Source: Thermococcaceae archaeon
GTDB taxonomy: Archaea; Methanobacteriota_B; Thermococci; Thermococcales; Thermococcaceae
Direction: 5' to 3'
Assembly: GCA_027064745.1 (NCBI GenBank)
Contig: JAMOPD010000046.1
Coordinates: forward strand, 1 to 20,657
Length of the DNA stretch: 20,657 nt
Shown here in pieces: positions 1-9,675 of the stretch; position 1 is the first letter of the stretch, and the number at the start of each line of letters is the position of its first letter. The notes under the pieces were generated by a model, which made no database searches, was not told the DNA's origin, and saw nothing but the letters and a program-made list of their open reading frames with translations. Made by a program: the position numbers and the translations under genes.

Positions 1-1008
<1,008 letters not shown>

Positions 1009-1038
1009 TGCCTGGCCTCCAAAAAGAAAATTAAGGAG

Positions 1039-1200
1039 CTACTCTCCCCAGTCCTCCTCTACCTCTGGGACTTCTTCCAAGACTACTGGGTCTAGGCCAA
1101 CCACCTCAAGCTCGGCTTCGCAGACCGGGCACTCAATTATCTGGTGTAGCTCTAACTTTCCGACCTCAATCTTCGCTCCGCAAACTGGACACTCTACCAC
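1039..1200 (-). CDS. lysW: LysW amino-group carrier protein
   Basis: A 53-residue acidic carrier protein that protects the amino group of the lysine/arginine intermediates. The N-terminal half has two CxxC pairs (ECPVCG at 3-8 and ECPVCE at 23-28) that bind zinc, and the C-terminus is the diagnostic EDWGE, whose last glutamate carries the substrate. The start is a GTG at 1198-1200, set by a strong GGAGGTGAT at 1206-1214; an ATG lying in that leader is in a different frame. The stop is TAG at 1039-1041. It has its own promoter in the 96-bp gap after the homoisocitrate dehydrogenase gene and is followed closely by lysX. Confidence 0.96.
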   Translation of the reverse strand: MVECPVCGAKIEVGKLELHQIIECPVCEAELEVVGLDPVVLEEVPEVEEDWGE

Positions 1201-1205
1201 TTCCC

Positions 1206-1214
1206 ATCACCTCC
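1206..1214 (-). promoter_or_regulatory. Ribosome binding site of lysW
   Basis: On the minus strand this reads GGAGGTGAT, an almost perfect match to the archaeal 16S rRNA 3' end. It lies 5 nt ahead of the GTG at 1200 and decides the start of this very small gene. Confidence 0.85.
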
Positions 1215-1234
1215 TTTCACTTAACATTTGGAAA

Positions 1235-1296
1235 GCTTTAAATCTTTTTTTGTAGCATTTATTTCTAAATTCTTAGTTTTTGTTACAAATGAAACA
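1235..1296 (-). promoter_or_regulatory. lysW promoter with paired operator-like sites
   Basis: On the minus strand a TATA-like GATTTAAAGC (1235-1244) lies about 25 nt upstream of the lysW leader. Directly upstream is CTACAAAAAAA (1245-1255), and further up TGTTTCATTTGTAACA (1281-1296), a TGTT-N8-AACA dyad. The conserved C/G base of the two sites is 30 bp apart (1252 and 1282). The argG promoter has the same two sites at the same spacing. The TATA element and spacing are seen; binding of an Lrp-type regulator is inference. Confidence 0.6.
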
Positions 1297-2340
1297 TTAC
1301 TTTATGAAAAGCGTTGGGATAAAGTTGATCCTAATTTCATCAATCCAAACTTCGTCCCACTCCAAGGGGTCAATTCGATATTCTATCTCCCCGATAATTC
1401 CTTCAACGACATCCTTCGTCATTGCAGTCCCTCCCAAATCGGGCGTTAGGTTGCCTTTTCTGACGTAAGATTTGACAGCTTCCCAGATAATTTGACCGTT
1501 TAAGTTGAGATAATCCAAAAGCATGGCACCGCTCAAAATAGCCCCAATTGGATTAGCTATTCCCTTCCCAGCTATGTCAGGTGCAGTTCCGTGAATAGGC
1601 TCAAATAGGGCTATATCATCACCATAGTTCCCAGAGGGAACAATTCCAATACTCCTTGCGTGAATAGCTGCTAAGTCCGAGAGAATGTCGCCAAAGAGAT
1701 TTTCCGTTAAAATAATCCCCTGACTCCATGGATTCTTGACAAGTTCTATTGTGAAGGAATCTATAATTTTCTCTCTGACCTCGACTCCTTTCCTTTCGGC
1801 TAAACTTAGGACAATTTTCCTAAAGAACTTGTCACCCATTAGGATATTTGCTTTATGGACGAAAGTAATCTTCTCCCCTTTCTCTTTTGCCAAATTTATG
1901 GCGAATCTTGCTATTCTTTCAGCTCCTTCCCTTGTTATTACCCTGTAATCAACAACTTTCTCTTCTTCAACATCGTAAAGCCCAGAATAAAGACCTTCGC
2001 TGTTCTCCCTAACGATGTAGATTTCCCTCCCATTCCACAAATCGGGGATGATCCTTAGGTTAGCATAAAGGTTAAGTTCCTTTCTAAGCGTTATGATTAA
2101 GCTTTTGTAGTTTGGAACGTCGAAAGGTGTTGACGTCGCTCCAAATAAAACAGCATCCATTTTCTTTATCTCTTCCAAGTCTTCCTCTCTTATTGGGACT
2201 CCATATCTTTTGAATACCTCAAAGCCGCCTTCAAACTCAACGAACTCTATTTTATTAGTTACCGCGTTTATGACCTCCATCGCGGCTTCCGTAACTTCAA
2301 TACCAATGCCATCTCCCTTAATGACCGCTACTCTATACAC
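1297..2340 (-). CDS. Homoisocitrate dehydrogenase (LysB/HICDH type)
   Basis: A 347-aa member of the beta-decarboxylating dehydrogenase family (isocitrate, isopropylmalate and homoisocitrate dehydrogenases). It oxidises and decarboxylates homoisocitrate to 2-oxoadipate with NAD(P). Visible motifs are the N-terminal [10 protein letters not shown] (7-16), [10 protein letters not shown] (111-120), the catalytic region [10 protein letters not shown] (213-222) and the nucleotide-binding [12 protein letters not shown] (247-258). The start is a GTG at 2338-2340 behind GGAGGGGA, overlapping the end of the homoaconitase small subunit by 13 bp. Assignment to homoisocitrate rather than 3-isopropylmalate rests on the lysine operon context; relaxed specificity is common in this family, so a shared role in leucine synthesis cannot be excluded from sequence. 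Confidence 0.88.
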   Translation of the reverse strand: MYRVAVIKGDGIGIEVTEAAMEVINAVTNKIEFVEFEGGFEVFKRYGVPIREEDLEEIKKMDAVLFGATSTPFDVPNYKSLIITLRKELNLYANLRIIPDLWNGREIYIVRENSEGLYSGLYDVEEEKVVDYRVITREGAERIARFAINLAKEKGEKITFVHKANILMGDKFFRKIVLSLAERKGVEVREKIIDSFTIELVKNPWSQGIILTENLFGDILSDLAAIHARSIGIVPSGNYGDDIALFEPIHGTAPDIAGKGIANPIGAILSGAMLLDYLNLNGQIIWEAVKSYVRKGNLTPDLGGTAMTKDVVEGIIGEIEYRIDPLEWDEVWIDEIRINFIPTLFIK

Positions 2341-2807
2341 AGGTCTCCCCTCCTTCTCACGTATTCAATTATTCCACCGCTCTCAACTATCTCGAAGAGG
2401 AAGCCATCCAATGGCTTAAACTTCCTTACCTCGTCACCTTTTCTCACAATTCCTCGTTTCCAGTCAACTTCAATCTCATCTCCATCGTTCAGCCAGTCCG
2501 TGTCGCCAATTAAGAGAGGAATGCCCAAGTTAATGCAATTCCTGTAAAATATCCTTCCAAAGGACTTTGCGATAATTCCACTTATTTCAGAGGCTTTCAA
2601 TGCCAAAGCGGCTGACTCCCTCGATGAACCAATTCCAAAGTTTCTTCCACCAACTATCACATCTCCTGGTTTTACATTTTGAGAGAACTCTGGTCTAACT
2701 TCTATGAACGCTATTTTGGCTAATTCTTGTGGGTCTTTAGTTAAGTTGTATCTCCCAGGGGTTATCTCATCAGTTGAAACATTATCCCAAAATTTCCATA
2801 CCCTCAT
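2328..2807 (-). CDS. Homoaconitase, small subunit
   Basis: A 159-aa protein of the LeuD/aconitase swivel-domain family. Together with the large subunit it isomerises homocitrate to homoisocitrate through homoaconitate. It shows [20 protein letters not shown], the conserved catalytic serine/arginine region of the family, and [18 protein letters not shown]. The loop that distinguishes substrates in this family follows the TPGRY segment; here it reads YNLT at about 20-23. The ATG at 2805-2807 overlaps the TGA of the large subunit (ATGA), so the two subunits should be made in step. A LeuD (isopropylmalate isomerase) role is the alternative; the operon favours homoaconitase. Confidence 0.88.
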   Translation of the reverse strand: MRVWKFWDNVSTDEITPGRYNLTKDPQELAKIAFIEVRPEFSQNVKPGDVIVGGRNFGIGSSRESAALALKASEISGIIAKSFGRIFYRNCINLGIPLLIGDTDWLNDGDEIEVDWKRGIVRKGDEVRKFKPLDGFLFEIVESGGIIEYVRRRGDLCIE

Positions 2808-3958
2808 AGCACATCCTCCGGATTCGTTATCTCTCCATAAATTGCACTCACCGCTGCAGTAACAGGGCTAGCAAGATAGATTTCAGCGTTTGGAGAGCCC
2901 ATTCTTCCTTTAAAGTTCCTGTTTGTTGTGCTTAGGATTATCTCTCCATCTCCAGCTACTCCCATGTGCCTTCCTAAGCAAGGCCCACATCCGGGAGGAA
3001 GAAGGGTAACTCCTGCGTCAATTAGCCTTTGCATAATCCCTTCTTTTATCATTTGGAGGTAAATCTTCCTTGATGCTGGCCCTATAAAGGTTCTCACACT
3101 AACCTGTTCGCCTTCAAGGATTTCTGCTACTCTCCTAAGTTGCTCAAGCCTTCCGTTGGTACATGAGCCTATGAAAACTTGGTCAATCTTTCTTTTAGTC
3201 TTCTCAACTCTCTCAACATTGCTTGGGTGGTGTGGTAGAGCTACTAGAGGCTCAATTTGGCCGAGCTCTATTGTAATCTCCCTCAAGTAATTCCCGTCTC
3301 CGCTGAAGGTTCCGTTGTCTAAAACAGCTGTTTTTGCATTTGTCTCAACGCTGAAGTTTGCTATTGTCATTTTTTCGTCAATTGAAAAGTCAAGATTTCC
3401 GAAGAACTCTAGGGCCTTGTAGTTCATGTCAAAGTCTCTCAGTAATCCGATCAAGTGAAGCATTAAGTCCATTGCCATAACATTTTTGCCTAATCTTCCT
3501 TCGAGGTTTACCCTAACGCTTTCCGGAACTCTGAACCAAGTTTTGCCTAATCCCAAAGCTATGGCAGTGTCGGTTGCCCCCATTCCAACGGCAAACACTC
3601 CAAAGGCACCTAACGTGGGCGTGTGTGAATCCGCTCCAATGATTATTTTTGCTCCCTCTAATAGGCCTTCCTCTGGAACGACCTGGTGTGAGATACCGTA
3701 GCCTTCGAATATTCTAATTCCCTGTTCCCTTGCGAATTCCCTGATTTCTCTCTGCAGATTTGCTATTTTCACAGTTGGTGCTGGATAAACGTGGTCAAAG
3801 AAAATGAAAGCTCTATCGGGTTTTCTTACTCTTGTGAATGTCTTTCTAAAAGATTCAATGATTAGGGGCATCGTTCCGTCATGAGCGTAGATTAAATCAA
3901 CTTCCCTTATCACGGCCTCTCCGGCTTTTGCATTCAATAGCTCTTCAACAATTGTCAT
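2804..3958 (-). CDS. Homoaconitase, large (iron-sulfur) subunit
   Basis: A 384-aa LeuC/aconitase-family subunit. The three cysteines that ligate the 4Fe-4S cluster are visible: C265 in IGSCTNGR, and C324 and C327 in [13 protein letters not shown]. The family signature [13 protein letters not shown] is at 108-120. It forms the active site with the small subunit encoded immediately downstream. The ATG (3956-3958) overlaps the TGA of homocitrate synthase by 4 bp, giving a tightly coupled order HCS-large-small-dehydrogenase that matches the reaction order. The length is usual for the short archaeal two-subunit form. Confidence 0.9.
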   Translation of the reverse strand: MTIVEELLNAKAGEAVIREVDLIYAHDGTMPLIIESFRKTFTRVRKPDRAFIFFDHVYPAPTVKIANLQREIREFAREQGIRIFEGYGISHQVVPEEGLLEGAKIIIGADSHTPTLGAFGVFAVGMGATDTAIALGLGKTWFRVPESVRVNLEGRLGKNVMAMDLMLHLIGLLRDFDMNYKALEFFGNLDFSIDEKMTIANFSVETNAKTAVLDNGTFSGDGNYLREITIELGQIEPLVALPHHPSNVERVEKTKRKIDQVFIGSCTNGRLEQLRRVAEILEGEQVSVRTFIGPASRKIYLQMIKEGIMQRLIDAGVTLLPPGCGPCLGRHMGVAGDGEIILSTTNRNFKGRMGSPNAEIYLASPVTAAVSAIYGEITNPEDVL

Positions 3959-5100
3959 TCTACTCCCCCCATTTTTCTTGCCTCTTCAAGAAGCCTTTCT
4001 GGGGTGAAGACTCCCTGAGAGTTCTTCACAATGCTGAGCAGTTTTTCAGTAATTCCTTCATCCCTAATTCCCATTTTTTCCAAGTAGAATTTTATCGAGT
4101 CCCTTCCTGCATATTTGTCTAAATAAATCACCCTCTCTCTTCCAAAGATCTCTGCTGGCAAAAACTCGTAAAACCGGGGGTCTTTTATCACGGCGGAAAC
4201 ATGCAAGCCAGCTTTGTGTATGAATGCGTTTTCTCCAACTATTGGGTAGTTTCTCTGCACTCTAATTCCAGTTATTTCTTGGATGATTTGGCTCAACTCG
4301 TAGAGCTTTTCAAGCTTGTAGTGCTTGATTCCGTAGTGATAGTAGAGGATCGTTGAAATTTGAGCTAAATCCACTATTCCGACTCTCTCTCCTATGCCAT
4401 TTATCGTTGCATCCACTAACGTTGCTCCAGCTTCAATGCCCATTATTGCATTTGCCAAGGCTAAGCCCAAATCGTTGTGGCAGTGAACGTTGGTTGGAAT
4501 GCCGAAGCTAACTACTCTTCTAACGAGCTCGTAGAAGTAAAGCGGGTGAGCACTTCCTGTTGTATCTGCTATGCTTACTCTGTCGACTTTAAGTTCTTTC
4601 GCTAAGCTTAAGGTCCTCTCGAGGTTTTCCCATTCCGTTCTTGTTGCGTCTTCTGGTGTAAAGCGCACTTTTAAGCCATGATCTTTGGCATAGAGGATTG
4701 CTCTTTCAATCCTGTCTAAAGCTTGCTCAAGGGTTATGTTGAAGCGCTTTTGAAGGCAGGCATTTGAGAGACAGAAGAATATCCCTACCCAGTTTACATT
4801 CGTGTCCAAAACTAAATCTATGTCCCTTCTCAAAGCCCTTGAGTGTGCTAGAAGGTTTGCTTTCAATCCTTGGTTGGCTATTAGTTTTATGCCCTCCATT
4901 ACGTCTTGACTTACTGCCGGGTGTCCTACTTCTATGAACTCAACCCCAAATTCATCCAGCTCTACCGCTATCCTCAATCTCTGCTCAGGAGTAAAATTAA
5001 CCCCTGGTGATTGCTCTCCTTCTCTCAATGTTGAGTCCAGCAGTTGTATGGCTCTTAATGGTACCACCCCCCTGTCTGATCTGACATTCCCAACATTCAT
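3955..5100 (-). CDS. Homocitrate synthase
   Basis: A DRE-TIM metallolyase of the homocitrate/isopropylmalate synthase family (up to 381 aa). It condenses 2-oxoglutarate with acetyl-CoA, the first step of the aminoadipate route to lysine. Visible are [14 protein letters not shown] (20-33), the metal-binding [13 protein letters not shown] (206-218) and NGIGERVG (234-241). The protein lacks the long regulatory domain of isopropylmalate synthases, in line with homocitrate synthase. The start is uncertain: the TATA box at 5108-5115 would put the transcription start near 5085, downstream of the ATG at 5100. A GTG at 5065-5067, preceded by a purine-rich AGACAGGGGG and giving VPLRAIQLL, is a likelier start (370 aa). 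First gene of the lys operon. Confidence 0.9.
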   Translation of the reverse strand: MNVGNVRSDRGVVPLRAIQLLDSTLREGEQSPGVNFTPEQRLRIAVELDEFGVEFIEVGHPAVSQDVMEGIKLIANQGLKANLLAHSRALRRDIDLVLDTNVNWVGIFFCLSNACLQKRFNITLEQALDRIERAILYAKDHGLKVRFTPEDATRTEWENLERTLSLAKELKVDRVSIADTTGSAHPLYFYELVRRVVSFGIPTNVHCHNDLGLALANAIMGIEAGATLVDATINGIGERVGIVDLAQISTILYYHYGIKHYKLEKLYELSQIIQEITGIRVQRNYPIVGENAFIHKAGLHVSAVIKDPRFYEFLPAEIFGRERVIYLDKYAGRDSIKFYLEKMGIRDEGITEKLLSIVKNSQGVFTPERLLEEARKMGGVE

Positions 5101-5107
5101 GAATGGG

Positions 5108-5147
5108 TATATAAACGTTTCGGAAAACTTTGGTCATCTTCGAAGAT
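5108..5147 (-). promoter_or_regulatory. Promoter of the homocitrate synthase operon
   Basis: The minus strand carries TTTATATA (5108-5115), a near-ideal archaeal TATA box. About 20 bp further upstream is the perfect 12-bp palindrome ATCTTCGAAGAT (5136-5147), well placed for a dimeric regulator. The remaining sequence up to the carB stop (5148-5329) contains no credible gene; it has one inverted repeat, GATGCTT/AAGCATC (5252-5275). Confidence 0.7.
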
Positions 5148-5329
5148 ATTTTTAGGCTACCCGAGCTATCACTAAAATTCTTTGATTTTCCTCAAATTAT
5201 CATCGGAGAAATTTTTGAGCATTGGAGAAAGAGATTGCGAAATGAAAAGAAGATGCTTGGCAAATACGAAGCATCCTCACAGAATTTTCGGAAAAGAAGT
5301 GCTACGATAATAAATGGAAAGTCAATGCT

Positions 5330-8300
5330 TCAGAAACTTTGAATAAGCTGCTCTATGGGTGTGGGCATGTTTCTTAGCTTTATTTTTCCATAGTATTCGC
5401 TTAGCTCTTTAATTTCAAACTCGTTCTCCTTGGCCCAAGCGAGAGCTTTTGAAAGCTCATAAGCCAAGTTTGCATCTAAAACAATTGGGACGTTTAAATC
5501 AACGGCAGTTCTCCTTACCCTGTAATCCCTGTCTTTTGCATAGCCAGAGGTCATCACCAAGTCGATCTTACTACTTTTCATTAACGCTATTGCCTTTTTT
5601 TCGCTTATGGGGTTTCCGATGCTTAAAGCATCTTCAAGCGTAAATACCTCATAGCCGAGAGATTCAAGTATCTTAGCTGTTTCGCTTAGCTTCTCTTTTT
5701 CTCTTCCATAGCCGTAGACTAATATGCTCTTTTCGGGCATTCTGTTTGGCTTCACTGAGAGCCAGCTCTTAAGTAGTGCATCCTCGAATTCGCTACCGAG
5801 AGCTGCTACCTCTCCAGTGGAACGCATTTCTGGGCCTAAGAACGGATAAGCGTTTTGGAGTTGGGACCAAGAGAACTGTGGACTTTTCACAGCGAAAGCC
5901 TTTGGAGGTATTTCATAGTATTTGTACTCCTCACCAATTGAGAGCTTTCCATCAAAAACTGCCTGAGCCGCTAACTCCATTAAATTTACGCCTCTTGCTT
6001 TGCTTGAGAATGGCATTGACCTGCTCGTCCTTAAGTTTAGTTCAAGGACATAGACGTCATCGCTTACCAAGAACTGTATGTTGAACGGCCCTCTAATTCC
6101 TAAAGCCAAAGCAAGCTCTAAAGCGATTTCTTGCATTTTTTTAACTTGCTTTGGCTTTAGATAGCGGTAAGGCGTTACCATCGTGGCGTCTCCACTGTGG
6201 ACACCGGCTTTCTCTATGTGCTCTAAAGTAACGCCGGCAACCCTTTTTCCATCTGACACAGCATCTATCTCGGCTTCCATAGCATCTAAGAATTTTGAAA
6301 CCACCACCGGGTGCTCTGGAGATACCTTTGCCGCCAAGCAGAGATATTCTCTCAGCTCTTTCTCATTGTAGGCAACTTTCATTGCAGTTCCGCTCAAGAC
6401 ATAGCTTGGCCTTATCATAACCGGATACCCAACTTCCTCGGCGAACTTTAAAACCTCCTTAAGGCTTTTCGCAACTATCCAAGGTGGCTGCCTTATCCCC
6501 AAATCTTTGAGGAGTTTAGAGAACTTCGCTCTATTTTCAGCTACATCAACGCTCGTTCCTCTCGTTCCCAAAAGCCTAACTCCATTCTGCTCAAGCTTTT
6601 TAGCTAAGGAATTAGCTAACTGCCCACCAGCAAAGGCAACGAGACCTTCAGGCTTCTCAAAATTGTAGATATCCAAAACTCTCTCAAGGGTTATCTCCTC
6701 GAAATAGAGCTTATCATTAATGTCCCAGTCTGTTGAAACTGTTTCAGGATTGTAGTTAAGAACTATGACTTCGTAACCCCTCTTTTTTGCTGAATTTGCG
6801 AAATTCACAACTGCCCAATCAAACTCAACGCTAACCCCTATCCTAAAGACTCCGGCACCCAAAATCAAAACTTTTGGCTTTTCCGTGTGAGGAGAGATGT
6901 CGTTTTCTTGAGCATCATAGGTCATGTACAGATAATTTGTCTTCGCAGGGAATTCTCCGGCCAAAGTGTCAATCTGCTTCACGAAGATTTTTGGCTTTTT
7001 GAAGTGCTTTTTACCTGTTAGCATCTCTATTTGCTTATCGCTAAAGCCGAGCTTTTTCGCTTCACTTATAAGCTCTTCAGTTGGGTTCCTCTTTAGCTCT
7101 TCTGCCGTTTTAACGAGGTCTTCAATTATGTAGAGATAAAAGCGGTCTATTCCAGTGATTTCATGAATCTCATCAACACTTGCTCCAAGCTTTAATGCTT
7201 TAGCTATGTGCATTGGCATATGGGGTTCATAGTTCCTTATTCTCTTCATGACCTCTTCCAAGGGCTCATCCTTTTCGTAATATTCACCAATCAGTTCATC
7301 CCCGATATCAACCATTCTAATTGCTTTTTGGAGTGCCTCATGTAAGTTCCGCCCTATTGCCATGACTTCTCCAATGCTCTTCATCTCTGAATTTATCCTC
7401 TTGTTTGCGTTTTCAAACTTCTCTAAGTCCCATCTCGGGACTTTAACGACAACATAATCTAAGCTCGGCTCAAAAGCCGCTGTGGTAACTCCGGTTACAC
7501 CATTCAAGAGCTCATCCAAGGTATAGCCCAAAGCAAGCTTTGTCGCTATATATGCTAAGGGGTAACCCGTTACCTTGCTCGCTAGTGCAGATGAGCGGCT
7601 CATCCTTGGATTTGTCTCAATAACATAGAATTCCTCGGATTTTGGATTTAAGGCCAACTGGACATTACACTCGCCAACTAAACCTATTGCTTCAGCGACC
7701 TTTATTGCCGCACTTCTTAGGATTTGGTACTCTCTGTTAGTAAGGGTTTGAGAAGGAGCGACAACTATGGAATCTCCAGTATGGACTCCCATTGGGTCAA
7801 CGTTCTCTAAGCATGCAACGGCAACAGCATTTCCGTTTTTATCCCTCACAACTTCAAACTCTATTTCCTTCCAATGGTAGAGGTATTTCTCGACCAAAAC
7901 CTCGCCAATCTCACTCTGAGCGAAAGCCCTAATGATATAGTTTTCAAACTCCTCCCTATTCCAAGCAACGAAAGAACCTCTACCGCCGAGGTTGAAGCTC
8001 ACCCTAACGATGACAGGGAAGCCAATCTTCTCTGCTATTTCAATTGCTTCATCAACGCTTTTAGCCGCTCCGCTTGGTGGTACTGGGAGACCAGCTTTTA
8101 TCATTGTCTCCCTAAACCTTTCTCTATCCAGGGCTTTCTTTATGCCTTCTATGGGTGTTCCAAGGACTTTAACACCGTATTTGTCCAAGACTCCGCTTTC
8201 ATGTAATGCCACACCCAAAGATAAGGCACTTTGCCCACCAAAGCCTAACAAAATTCCATCTGGCCTCTCTTTCTTTATAACCTCCTCAACAAATTTGACA

Positions 8301-8494
8301 TCTAGGGGAAGGAGGTAAACTTTGTCTGCCATCTCATGGCTAGTCTGGATTGTAGCAACGTTTGGGTTTACTAAGATAGTTTCAATGCCTTCTTCCTTTA
8401 GGGCTTTTAATGCCTGACTCCCGCTGTAATCGAATTCAGCGGCCTCTCCGATCTTTATTGCACCAGAACCCAAAACCAAGACTTTAGAAACCAT
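5330..8494 (-). CDS. carB: Carbamoyl-phosphate synthase, large subunit
   Basis: A 1054-aa synthetase domain subunit counted from the ATG at 8492-8494. It makes carbamoyl phosphate from bicarbonate, ammonia and two ATP, for arginine and pyrimidines. The two internally repeated halves are visible: the first starts VSKVLVLGSGAIKIGEAAEFDYSG, with ETNPRMSRSSALASKVTGYP ending its ATP-grasp unit, and the second starts near KVLILGAGVFRIGVSVEFDW with ELNLRTSRSMPFSSK. The last ~130 residues (ILVYGYGREKEKLS onwards) resemble the MGS-like allosteric domain. A GTG nine bases upstream falls inside the AGGTGAT ribosome site, so the ATG is preferred. The ATG overlaps the end of carA by 11 bp. In the first half the glycine-rich loop reads LGGRGSF, unlike the GGTGGG seen in most CarB proteins. 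Confidence 0.95.
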   Translation of the reverse strand: MVSKVLVLGSGAIKIGEAAEFDYSGSQALKALKEEGIETILVNPNVATIQTSHEMADKVYLLPLDVKFVEEVIKKERPDGILLGFGGQSALSLGVALHESGVLDKYGVKVLGTPIEGIKKALDRERFRETMIKAGLPVPPSGAAKSVDEAIEIAEKIGFPVIVRVSFNLGGRGSFVAWNREEFENYIIRAFAQSEIGEVLVEKYLYHWKEIEFEVVRDKNGNAVAVACLENVDPMGVHTGDSIVVAPSQTLTNREYQILRSAAIKVAEAIGLVGECNVQLALNPKSEEFYVIETNPRMSRSSALASKVTGYPLAYIATKLALGYTLDELLNGVTGVTTAAFEPSLDYVVVKVPRWDLEKFENANKRINSEMKSIGEVMAIGRNLHEALQKAIRMVDIGDELIGEYYEKDEPLEEVMKRIRNYEPHMPMHIAKALKLGASVDEIHEITGIDRFYLYIIEDLVKTAEELKRNPTEELISEAKKLGFSDKQIEMLTGKKHFKKPKIFVKQIDTLAGEFPAKTNYLYMTYDAQENDISPHTEKPKVLILGAGVFRIGVSVEFDWAVVNFANSAKKRGYEVIVLNYNPETVSTDWDINDKLYFEEITLERVLDIYNFEKPEGLVAFAGGQLANSLAKKLEQNGVRLLGTRGTSVDVAENRAKFSKLLKDLGIRQPPWIVAKSLKEVLKFAEEVGYPVMIRPSYVLSGTAMKVAYNEKELREYLCLAAKVSPEHPVVVSKFLDAMEAEIDAVSDGKRVAGVTLEHIEKAGVHSGDATMVTPYRYLKPKQVKKMQEIALELALALGIRGPFNIQFLVSDDVYVLELNLRTSRSMPFSSKARGVNLMELAAQAVFDGKLSIGEEYKYYEIPPKAFAVKSPQFSWSQLQNAYPFLGPEMRSTGEVAALGSEFEDALLKSWLSVKPNRMPEKSILVYGYGREKEKLSETAKILESLGYEVFTLEDALSIGNPISEKKAIALMKSSKIDLVMTSGYAKDRDYRVRRTAVDLNVPIVLDANLAYELSKALAWAKENEFEIKELSEYYGKIKLRNMPTPIEQLIQSF

Positions 8495-9605
8495 GGATAT
8501 CACCTTTGATTAGTTTTGCAAAGAGATCAAAGATCCAAGTTGAATCTAAAGGCCCGGGAGAAGCCTCGGGGTGGAATTGGGTTGCTATAATCGGCTTATT
8601 TGGGTGATAAATCCCCTCGACACTTTTATCGTCAAGGTTAATCATCCAAACTTTAAATTCGTTCAAGCTTTCGGGCTTTATAGCGTAGCCGTGGTTTTGC
8701 GTCGTTACAAAGGTCTTTCCTGTTTTTAGGTCTTTTACCGGCTTGTTAACTCCCCTATGGCCGTATTTAAGCTTGTAAATCTCTGCGCCATCAGCTAAAG
8801 CCAATATCTGACTGCCCAAGCATATTCCCATTGTCGGGACGTTGTACTCAATTATGGCTTTGGCGTTCTCTATTAGTGTTTTCAGCAAAGCCGGATTCCC
8901 TGGGCCGTTGCTTAGGAATATCCCATCGGCGTTAAATTCTTCGAAGGCCTTTATTGGGTCGTAAGTGTAAGGTATCCTTATGACCTTAAAGCCTCTCTTT
9001 AAGAATTCTCGCAGAATGCCATACTTAACTCCACAATCAACTACAACAACGGTCTTATCTGCTTTTTTTGGTTCATGAATTATTATTTCTTTTGGAGTCA
9101 CCTTATCTACAAAATTTGCCTCATCATAGCTCAGCTTTTTGACCTTCTCCATGATCTTTTCAAGCTCTTCCTTCTCATAATCACCAACGGCCAAAGCTCC
9201 CATCATAACTCCTTTTTCCCTTATCTTCTTAACTAGTGCCCTTGTATCAACGCCCTCTATTCCCGGAACTCCCTCCCTTTTGAGCCACTCGTCTAAGCTC
9301 ATTTCGCTTGCCCAGTGGCTTGCTCGCATGAGTTTTGAAATCACGTAACCTTCAACTTGAATTTTATCTGATTCATAGTGAAGGGGAATGCCGTTCTCCT
9401 TTGTCTCTTTACTTGGCACGCCGTAGTTTCCGATTAGTGGATAAGTCATGACCAAGATTTGCCCCTTGTATGAAGGGTCCGTTAGGGACTCTGGGTAGCC
9501 GACCATCGCCGTGGTAAAGACCACTTCCCCGAACTTGACTCCCTCAGCTCCGAATCCCTTCCCTTCCACAATGGTCCCATCTTCTAATAGGAGGTAAGCC
9601 TTCAC
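8484..9605 (-). CDS. carA: Carbamoyl-phosphate synthase, small (glutaminase) subunit
   Basis: A glutamine amidotransferase subunit of about 373 aa that releases ammonia from glutamine and passes it to CarB. The N-terminal CarA domain begins AYLLLEDGTIVEGKGFG with TTAMVGYPESLTDPSYKGQ; the class I amidotransferase domain shows FLSNGPGNP, the nucleophile elbow GICLGSQ and the His-Glu end QFHPEASPGPLDS. The elbow has Ser where many CarA proteins have His (GICLGHQ). The preferred start is the GTG at 9603-9605, placed behind GGTGGT; a GTG three codons upstream is also possible (373 vs 376 aa). There is a ~70-bp gap to argH with a TATA-like ATTTATTATT (about 9654-9665), so carAB probably has its own promoter. 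Confidence 0.95.
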   Translation of the reverse strand: MKAYLLLEDGTIVEGKGFGAEGVKFGEVVFTTAMVGYPESLTDPSYKGQILVMTYPLIGNYGVPSKETKENGIPLHYESDKIQVEGYVISKLMRASHWASEMSLDEWLKREGVPGIEGVDTRALVKKIREKGVMMGALAVGDYEKEELEKIMEKVKKLSYDEANFVDKVTPKEIIIHEPKKADKTVVVVDCGVKYGILREFLKRGFKVIRIPYTYDPIKAFEEFNADGIFLSNGPGNPALLKTLIENAKAIIEYNVPTMGICLGSQILALADGAEIYKLKYGHRGVNKPVKDLKTGKTFVTTQNHGYAIKPESLNEFKVWMINLDDKSVEGIYHPNKPIIATQFHPEASPGPLDSTWIFDLFAKLIKGDIHGF

Positions 9606-9653
9606 TTGAACCACCTTCGGGTTTTGCTCCCATATCTATGAGCACAAATCTGC

Positions 9654-9668
9654 CTAATAATAAATTCT
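9654..9668 (-). promoter_or_regulatory. Probable carA promoter
   Basis: The minus strand carries AATTTATTATTAGG in the gap between the argH stop and carA, about 50-60 nt ahead of the start codon. It is AT-rich and TATA-like but not a strong consensus match. Confidence 0.4.
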
Positions 9669-9675
9669 TGCAACT

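Noticed and set aside
5252..5275. Inverted repeat GATGCTT/AAGCATC as carB terminator
   Set aside because: Archaeal termination relies on T tracts; the stem is short with a 10-base loop and there is no strong T run after it.
5776..8318. Several 100-codon plus-strand frames opposite carB
   Set aside because: Antisense shadows of a well-supported 1054-aa gene.
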